A stretch of 6,150 nucleotides of DNA from Bacteriovoracaceae bacterium UBA4573 (lineage in GTDB: Bacteria > Bdellovibrionota > UBA1018 > UBA923). A program made the position numbers and the translations under genes. Position 1 is the stretch's first letter; each line of letters starts with the position of its first letter. Shown here one piece after another: positions 1 through 4,096 of the stretch. The notes beneath the pieces were generated by a model. The model was not told where the DNA came from. It ran no database searches and saw only the letters and a program-made list of their open reading frames with translations. The stretch spans positions 8,120 to 14,269 of the forward strand of contig DGKJ01000022.1 in assembly GCA_002387735.1 (NCBI GenBank), given 5' to 3'.

Positions 1-611
1 GCAGTAAGACTATTCAAATTAGCCCCCCCCGCCATCAAACACCACTTTTGGGCGTGAAGATCTCGAATGCTTTCCCGAAAATCGGAGCGAGCCTTATGGC
101 GCGCCATAGCTTGAACCGCGTTGGTGAGTCCAGTGAGGCAGGCGGTGGTCCTCCAGCCGGCGCCGGCCTTTCCTGCACCTACTACGACAGTAGCTTGGGT
201 GGCGAGGCCGCCTAATTTTTTGAGCATCTCATCGCTTTCTGCGGCGAACCAGGCAGCGGCGGCCAAATCCACCGCGCCTACCAGGAGAGTAGCGGTTTTG
301 CAGGCGTCTCCACTGCTGCCGGCAAGCGTAAACGCGCAGTCAGCGGTGCACAGTGCTGCGGCCATGCCGTAGCTGATTTCAGAAACAAGTTCCGGAAAGA
401 GCGCTTTTTCAAAACCTTTTGCCATGTTGCAGGGGTCGTGGGCGTCGGATTCGTCGTGATTGGTTTGGCAAAGTTGCCTGCCGACCTGCACGCGCAAATC
501 CATGGGTACGGGCGAAGTAGAACAAGAACCGCCCGATTCAGATCCGTACGCGTGTGGCGATAGGAGCGAGAGCGCGGCGAAAACTGAAAGGGTGATTTTG
601 CCCAAACTCAT
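1..611 (-). CDS. Exported Cys-rich protein of unknown function, C-terminus beyond the window
   Basis: I translated this frame directly. It is open from an ATG at 611 to the left edge and gives 203 complete codons without a stop. The N-terminus (MSLGKITLSVFAALSLLSPH, then AYG before SES) is a clear Sec signal peptide, with probable cleavage after residue 23. The mature part has eight cysteines (30, 48, 61, 88, 92, 104, 158, 191). It also has two Ala/Gly-rich hydrophobic segments, roughly 106-123 and 134-152, which could form a helical hairpin or weak membrane-associated helices. The ATG overlaps the stop of the upstream gene as ATGA, so translation is probably coupled. A partial Shine-Dalgarno sequence (GAAGGGG, 620-626) lies 8 nt upstream. 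Near the left edge the frame crosses a run of eight G (plus-strand C at 23-30). I recognise no family. That it is a real gene is well supported; its function is unknown. Confidence 0.85.
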   Translation of the reverse strand, partial: MSLGKITLSVFAALSLLSPHAYGSESGGSCSTSPVPMDLRVQVGRQLCQTNHDESDAHDPCNMAKGFEKALFPELVSEISYGMAAALCTADCAFTLAGSSGDACKTATLLVGAVDLAAAAWFAAESDEMLKKLGGLATQATVVVGAGKAGAGWRTTACLTGLTNAVQAMARHKARSDFRESIRDLHAQKWCLMAGGANLNSLT

Positions 612-3181
612 TTCAAGCGCCCCTTCTTGTAATACGTCATGGTGGTGTTGCTGACGCGCAAGAAGAGGTTGGAGTTACGGCCTAAAATAGTGCCGTCGTC
701 GACTTCAGTGCCCGAGCCGGCCGAGGCGATGCCGCGGGTACCGAAATCCAAGATGCTGGAGTCTTCTTTTTTCTCTTTGCGATTGTTTGGCAATAGGTTG
801 CCAAGCTTGTCGAACAATCCGCCCATGTCCATGTTCGTGCCGTCAGAGCGTTTGGCAGCGCCACCGCTCGACCCAAACCCCGCGCCACCGGCTGCCAGCG
901 AGTCGCCGAATTTTTTACCCGAAGCACTCAAGGTTTTTTCAACGCCGCCTTTTTCGTTGCCGCGTGGAGCGGAGCCGCCGCCGCCACCACCGCCGCCGCC
1001 GACTGAGCCGCCAGTACCGGAACCGGTGCCGGCTACGAAGTTGGCTTTATGAGGATCGGGCCGTTGTAAAAGGTTGTTGCCACCGCCGCCACCACCGCCG
1101 CCGCCAGGTAGTGGAAAACGATCGTCGAAGGCTTCTTCTTCGAGATTCTCAACGCCTTCAGCGATCACCGGCGACGCATCGCCACCGCTTACGCCCGGCA
1201 TTGGCACCGGCACGCTGCCGCTCGCTTCGACTTGTTCAGGAGACCCGCCCACCAAGGGTGGGGGAGGGCTCGCCATGGGGCCTAAACAGGCTGGGCTGGT
1301 GTTGTCTTCGTCACACTTCATGTCGCTGCCTAATTTCCAGCTTAAAATGCCTTGAGCTAAGTTCAAGGCACCCTCGATAAAACCGGTTGCACTAGTTTGT
1401 GCGGCACGATCCTTAACTTCGCGGTGAACATTGCGGGAACTTTGCACGTAGCCTTCGCCTTCGGCGTTGTATTCTTCAGCCGCCTCGGGGCCGGCGGCGG
1501 CTTTTCTGTCTAATACTGCCATCGTCGCTCCAGCATTGGTGAGATCGGCTTCAGTTTGTTGATTGCCAGTTTTCGCTACTTCGTTTGGATCGGTGTTGTA
1601 TTTATTCAGGTCTTTTAGGGCTGTATTTTGCTCGCGATTGATATCTAGTCCGGCAATACCTTTAAATATAAATTGAACGGCGCCCATTCCAGTTTGCATC
1701 ATTCCAGTTTTTACCATGGAGTTTGCCATTTGGTCGTTGGCGACTCGGTGCACGTTCTGGTTCGGGTCGCCCGAAGCTTTTTGCACTTCATATTGAGCCA
1801 TGCCCGTCACCACCCCAGTAGTAACGGTCGCGGCTACCTTCATTCCTTGGTCTATTTTCTCAGCAACATCGAGCACAGTAATAGAGGCGTCACAACTGTA
1901 TTTGCTTTCGATTTTTTCACGCTGATTTAAAAAGTTCGAATCGGTATTCATAAAATGAATCAAATCGTCTCGCGAAGGGTTTCCGCCTTTTAGAGCAATG
2001 GCTTCTTTCACCAACATGGCGTTCACGGTTGGTCCACAGGAGTCGTCGGAACCTTTCCAGCCTTTTCTCTTGGGTTGGTTGCTTGCGTATTCTTCTTTTT
2101 TTGCTGTGTCTTTAGCGGCGTCTTCTTTTTTCTTTTTCGCCTTCGCGATTTCGTCTTTTATTTGTTGTTCATTTAAACACTTTTCATCGCCCCTACTGAC
2201 TGTCTTGCTGTCGTAATTGTAGCTAGTACTTCCAGATTCACGTGGGCAGTACACCGTGCCATTATTGTCGGTGACCGGAGTCAGATGATTATCGGCTGCC
2301 CAGTCGGCGACGGGGTTGTCGCCTGGTATCTGTGTGCCTGTCCCGTTCGCTGTTTCGGAACCGGTTCTACCATCGTTAATTGTTGCGGGAGCTTCACCTT
2401 CTTCGGGAGTGCTTCCCGGCTGAACATCAGTTTGGTCGGAGGCCTTGGCTACGGCGCCATTATTATCGACACTGCTTTTTTCAGTCCCCTCGTAGAGAGT
2501 TTCTTCTGCGAGCTCCCTACGGCGATCCTGGTACATTGCCATTTTTTCCTGATCTTCCGGAGACAGGGTTTCTCCTCTTTTCTTTTTCGCCTCTAGGTCC
2601 TTATAAATTGAATCGAGCTTGGCTATCTCTTCTTTTCGATTGCTGCAAATTTTTTGGTCAACGTTTGCGCCACGACAGACCGCCGGTTCGACAGTGGGAG
2701 AGCTAGCCGCTTTCGCTTTCGCTTCTTCTTCTGATTTTTTTCGAATGTTCTCGATCCGTCTTTCGATATGTCGTGTGAAGAAGCCAGGACGCGGGTTGTT
2801 CTTTACTAAGTCGATCGATTCGTCGCTAAACTGAATATTTGGTGTGCCGACATTGCGAATCACTTGAACTTTTTTGCCCTCATGATCGAAGAGCTGCTTC
2901 ATGTTGTAAACGCAATCACAAGTCGTGTTGTCTTCGTACTCTCCTAGGCGACTTCGGTCGCCCGCATTGGGGTTTTGGCCCTTTAAACTTTCCTTATTGG
3001 CAGCACCATCGGTTTGTCCCTTTAACCGATCGAAATATTCATTTCGGCAGTTTTGGTCGCATAAAGTTCCGTATTCCGAGCCTGCATCTACAAAATCATC
3101 GGCGAAACTTTGGTTGACGGTAAAAACGTGAGTTACCACCCCGACCAGCAAATATAGCGAAAATCGATTCATTCCCCGCAT
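608..3181 (-). CDS. Large exported low-complexity protein with coiled-coil and polyglycine segments, function unknown
   Basis: Residue numbers here count from an alternative GTG at 3196 (862 aa); the ATG at 3181 is its residue 6 and gives 857 aa. I prefer that ATG because it opens directly onto a signal peptide (MRGMNRFSLYLLVGVVTHVF, SFA before DD, cleavage near residue 32). The GTG sits only 1 nt from the AAGGAG site. The mature protein has 12 cysteines in close pairs (46/50, 93/95, 174/184, 317/340, 387/435, 628/637) and none after 637. Charged, probably helical or coiled-coil stretches lie at 141-166, 187-235 and 341-373. An acidic, Thr/Gly-rich linker spans 236-310. Gly/Ala/Met-rich amphipathic helices cover 436-515 and 545-625. 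From 640 the chain is Pro/Gly-rich, with two runs of nine glycines (698-706, 733-741), and ends in a basic tail with YYKKGRLK. I recognise no family. The architecture suggests a surface or periplasmic structural protein. It is the first gene of a leftward operon with the overlapping downstream gene. Confidence 0.93.
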   Translation of the reverse strand: MRGMNRFSLYLLVGVVTHVFTVNQSFADDFVDAGSEYGTLCDQNCRNEYFDRLKGQTDGAANKESLKGQNPNAGDRSRLGEYEDNTTCDCVYNMKQLFDHEGKKVQVIRNVGTPNIQFSDESIDLVKNNPRPGFFTRHIERRIENIRKKSEEEAKAKAASSPTVEPAVCRGANVDQKICSNRKEEIAKLDSIYKDLEAKKKRGETLSPEDQEKMAMYQDRRRELAEETLYEGTEKSSVDNNGAVAKASDQTDVQPGSTPEEGEAPATINDGRTGSETANGTGTQIPGDNPVADWAADNHLTPVTDNNGTVYCPRESGSTSYNYDSKTVSRGDEKCLNEQQIKDEIAKAKKKKEDAAKDTAKKEEYASNQPKRKGWKGSDDSCGPTVNAMLVKEAIALKGGNPSRDDLIHFMNTDSNFLNQREKIESKYSCDASITVLDVAEKIDQGMKVAATVTTGVVTGMAQYEVQKASGDPNQNVHRVANDQMANSMVKTGMMQTGMGAVQFIFKGIAGLDINREQNTALKDLNKYNTDPNEVAKTGNQQTEADLTNAGATMAVLDRKAAAGPEAAEEYNAEGEGYVQSSRNVHREVKDRAAQTSATGFIEGALNLAQGILSWKLGSDMKCDEDNTSPACLGPMASPPPPLVGGSPEQVEASGSVPVPMPGVSGGDASPVIAEGVENLEEEAFDDRFPLPGGGGGGGGGNNLLQRPDPHKANFVAGTGSGTGGSVGGGGGGGGGSAPRGNEKGGVEKTLSASGKKFGDSLAAGGAGFGSSGGAAKRSDGTNMDMGGLFDKLGNLLPNNRKEKKEDSSILDFGTRGIASAGSGTEVDDGTILGRNSNLFLRVSNTTMTYYKKGRLK
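974..1000 (-). repeat. Triplet tract coding for nine consecutive glycines (second)
   Basis: A second run of nine glycine codons (residues 733-741 of the large leftward protein) lies about 80 bases further on, inside a Gly/Ser/Thr-rich stretch. It has the same length and a similar GGC/GGT alternation to the first, consistent with duplication or with selection for a flexible spacer. Confidence 0.85.
1079..1105 (-). repeat. Triplet tract coding for nine consecutive glycines (first)
   Basis: Nine GGC/GGT codons in a row on the minus strand encode residues 698-706 of the large leftward protein. The tract is preceded by PLP and followed by NNLL. Such triplet tracts can change length by slippage without breaking the frame, so linker length may vary between strains. 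Confidence 0.85.
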
Positions 3182-3197
3182 TGCAAAATCCCCCACA

Positions 3198-3203
3198 CTC
3201 CTT
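3198..3203 (-). promoter_or_regulatory. Ribosome binding site of the large leftward gene, ambiguous spacing
   Basis: AAGGAG on the minus strand is a strong Shine-Dalgarno core, but its spacing fits no start well. It lies 1 nt before a GTG at 3196 and 16 nt before the ATG at 3181. A second purine run, GGGGGA, lies 7 nt before the ATG at 3181 and may serve that start instead. The next in-frame ATG, at 3172, would still leave a usable signal peptide. Confidence 0.5.
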
Positions 3204-3238
3204 ATTTTACGGCTTTTTTGGTCAAGTAATCAAGAAAG

Positions 3239-3266
3239 TTGATTAAAATTATATGTTTTATATAAA
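3239..3266 (+). promoter_or_regulatory. Candidate promoter for the rightward genes
   Basis: TTGATT (3239-3244), a 16-nt spacer and TATAAA (3261-3266) resemble a sigma-70 type promoter pointing right. It would give a leader of roughly 105 nt before the GTG at 3378. It overlaps the candidate leftward promoter, so the two would compete for polymerase or share a regulator. AT-richness makes this a weak prediction. Confidence 0.35.
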
Positions 3267-3276
3267 ATATATTAAA
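3248..3276 (-). promoter_or_regulatory. Candidate promoter for the leftward operon
   Basis: On the minus strand a perfect TATAAT (3253-3248) is preceded, with a 17-nt spacer, by a weak TTTAAT (3276-3271) as a -35 element. Transcription would begin near 3241, leaving a leader of about 60 nt before the ATG at 3181. The surrounding DNA is extremely AT-rich, so chance matches are easy. The exact -10 and its position upstream of the gene are the support. Confidence 0.4.
3256..3267. repeat. Perfect 12-bp palindrome TTTTATATAAAA between divergent genes
   Basis: The sequence equals its own reverse complement over 12 bp and sits in the middle of the divergent intergenic region. It covers the candidate rightward -10 and lies just upstream of the candidate leftward -10. 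It could be an operator for a dimeric regulator acting on both operons, or only a by-product of AT-rich promoter DNA. It has no G or C. Confidence 0.35.
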
Positions 3277-3361
3277 ATCAAATATTTACGTATGTTTCTC
3301 TAAAATATCTTAAGAAAGACGGAGTTTATGCCGATCTTTAGTTGACTAAAAAGGTCTAAAT

Positions 3362-3368
3362 AAAGGAG
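3362..3368 (+). promoter_or_regulatory. Ribosome binding site that selects a GTG start
   Basis: AAAGGAG ends 9 nt before the GTG at 3378, which is near-ideal spacing. The in-frame ATG at 3384 is 15 nt away, and the ATG at 3450 has no such site. This favours the GTG start and hence the longer cytoplasmic N-terminus of the 221-residue product. Confidence 0.65.
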
Positions 3369-3377
3369 AATAACTCT

Positions 3378-4043
3378 GTGGGGATGAGTAAATTCAGATT
3401 TGCGTCGGAGAGGGCGCGAACTGCACGTATATCGGCCAAAGTATCGGCCATGGCTCGGCAAATCGACCGCCGCGAACTGCAGCGGGCGTTTTGGCTTTTT
3501 GCAATCGTAGCGAGTGCGCTATTTTCGTTGATTGCATTTGCCGCGAGTTCACACGGCAAATCGCGAAAGCCCGCCAGTGTGGCCAAAAATCCCAACGCAG
3601 CTAGGGCTATTCCAGAACCCTGCAAAGATGGCCTTAAACTTTCGCTCTCTTATGGTGCGGTGAACAGCGTGAGCGGTACGCCCGCTCAGCGCTACGAAGT
3701 GCAGTTTAAAAAGGGTGGGGCCGGCGAAGCCTCTAGCAACATCCGTGGCGGCGTAAAAAACGAAGTGTCGCCGTCGCTCTGCCAAGCGTGGCAGAAGCAT
3801 GCCTGGCCGCACGTCGACCGTATGATCGCGCAGAGCAAACTTAAATCGCGAGGCTCGTTTCAATGTATCAACGTTGCGCGACTGTCGTACGAATTGGGCG
3901 GTCCAAACGGCGCACGCAAAAAGAATTCGTCGAATTTGTGTTTAGGCAGTGCGCGCCAAGATGCAATGTCAAACGCGTTTTACCAGTTTCTAGACCAGAC
4001 TGCAGTGTTAGCGAAACCGCAGGGGCCAGCAGGGCAGCGGTGA
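3378..4043 (+). CDS. Membrane-anchored protein with four extracytoplasmic cysteines, function unknown
   Basis: The 221-residue product starts at GTG, chosen by Shine-Dalgarno spacing. Residues 1-36 are strongly basic (many Arg and Lys). They are followed by one hydrophobic segment (about 37-57, AFWLFAIVASALFSLIAFAA) and then a basic stretch (61-70). By the positive-inside tendency this fits an N-in, C-out single-pass anchor, or an unusually long signal peptide cleaved near residue 57. If translation began at M25 it would look like an ordinary signal peptide, but no ribosome binding site precedes it. The outer domain (80-221) is mixed in character and has four cysteines (82, 135, 163, 188), enough for two disulfides. 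It includes a Trp-rich stretch, CQAWQKHAWPHVDRM, at 135-149. I recognise no family. It precedes the next gene by 53 bases on the same strand with no terminator between, so the two are probably co-transcribed. Confidence 0.82.
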   Translation: MGMSKFRFASERARTARISAKVSAMARQIDRRELQRAFWLFAIVASALFSLIAFAASSHGKSRKPASVAKNPNAARAIPEPCKDGLKLSLSYGAVNSVSGTPAQRYEVQFKKGGAGEASSNIRGGVKNEVSPSLCQAWQKHAWPHVDRMIAQSKLKSRGSFQCINVARLSYELGGPNGARKKNSSNLCLGSARQDAMSNAFYQFLDQTAVLAKPQGPAGQR

Positions 4044-4085
4044 TGTTTGAGTAAAGTTCCGGGGTGTTCTTTGGGGGAGATTTTT

Positions 4086-4089
4086 GGAG
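4086..4089 (+). promoter_or_regulatory. Ribosome binding site of the M13-like gene
   Basis: GGAG ends 7 nt before the ATG at 4097 and supports that start. A second in-frame ATG at 4112 is 22 nt away. The rest of the 53-base gap after the preceding gene shows no hairpin with a T-run. Confidence 0.6.
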
Positions 4090-4096
4090 TCGAGTT

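Noticed and set aside
121..372. Plus-strand open frame opposite the left-edge gene
   Set aside because: It is antisense to a continuous minus-strand frame with a clear signal peptide and a coupled start; its Ala/Pro-rich translation is a composition shadow.
974..1105. The two GCC/ACC triplet tracts considered as a CRISPR-like or intergenic repeat array
   Set aside because: They are in-frame glycine codons inside a gene, with no spacer-repeat periodicity.
639..1380. Long plus-strand open frames opposite the large leftward gene, with proline- or arginine-rich translations
   Set aside because: They mirror the Gly/Pro-rich minus-strand codons, lack ribosome binding sites and signal features, and the minus frame has the signal peptide and paired cysteines of a real gene.
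3309..3318. CTTAAG palindrome with flanking TTTCT/AGAAA as a possible hairpin or operator
   Set aside because: The symmetric core is only a few base pairs and the flanking arms are not arranged as a stable stem.
3342..3347. TTGACT as a -35 element for the 3378 gene
   Set aside because: No acceptable -10 follows at 16-18 nt; that position falls on the ribosome binding site.
4044..4096. Possible terminator between the two rightward genes
   Set aside because: No GC-rich inverted repeat followed by a T-run is present; the G-rich and T-rich stretches do not pair.
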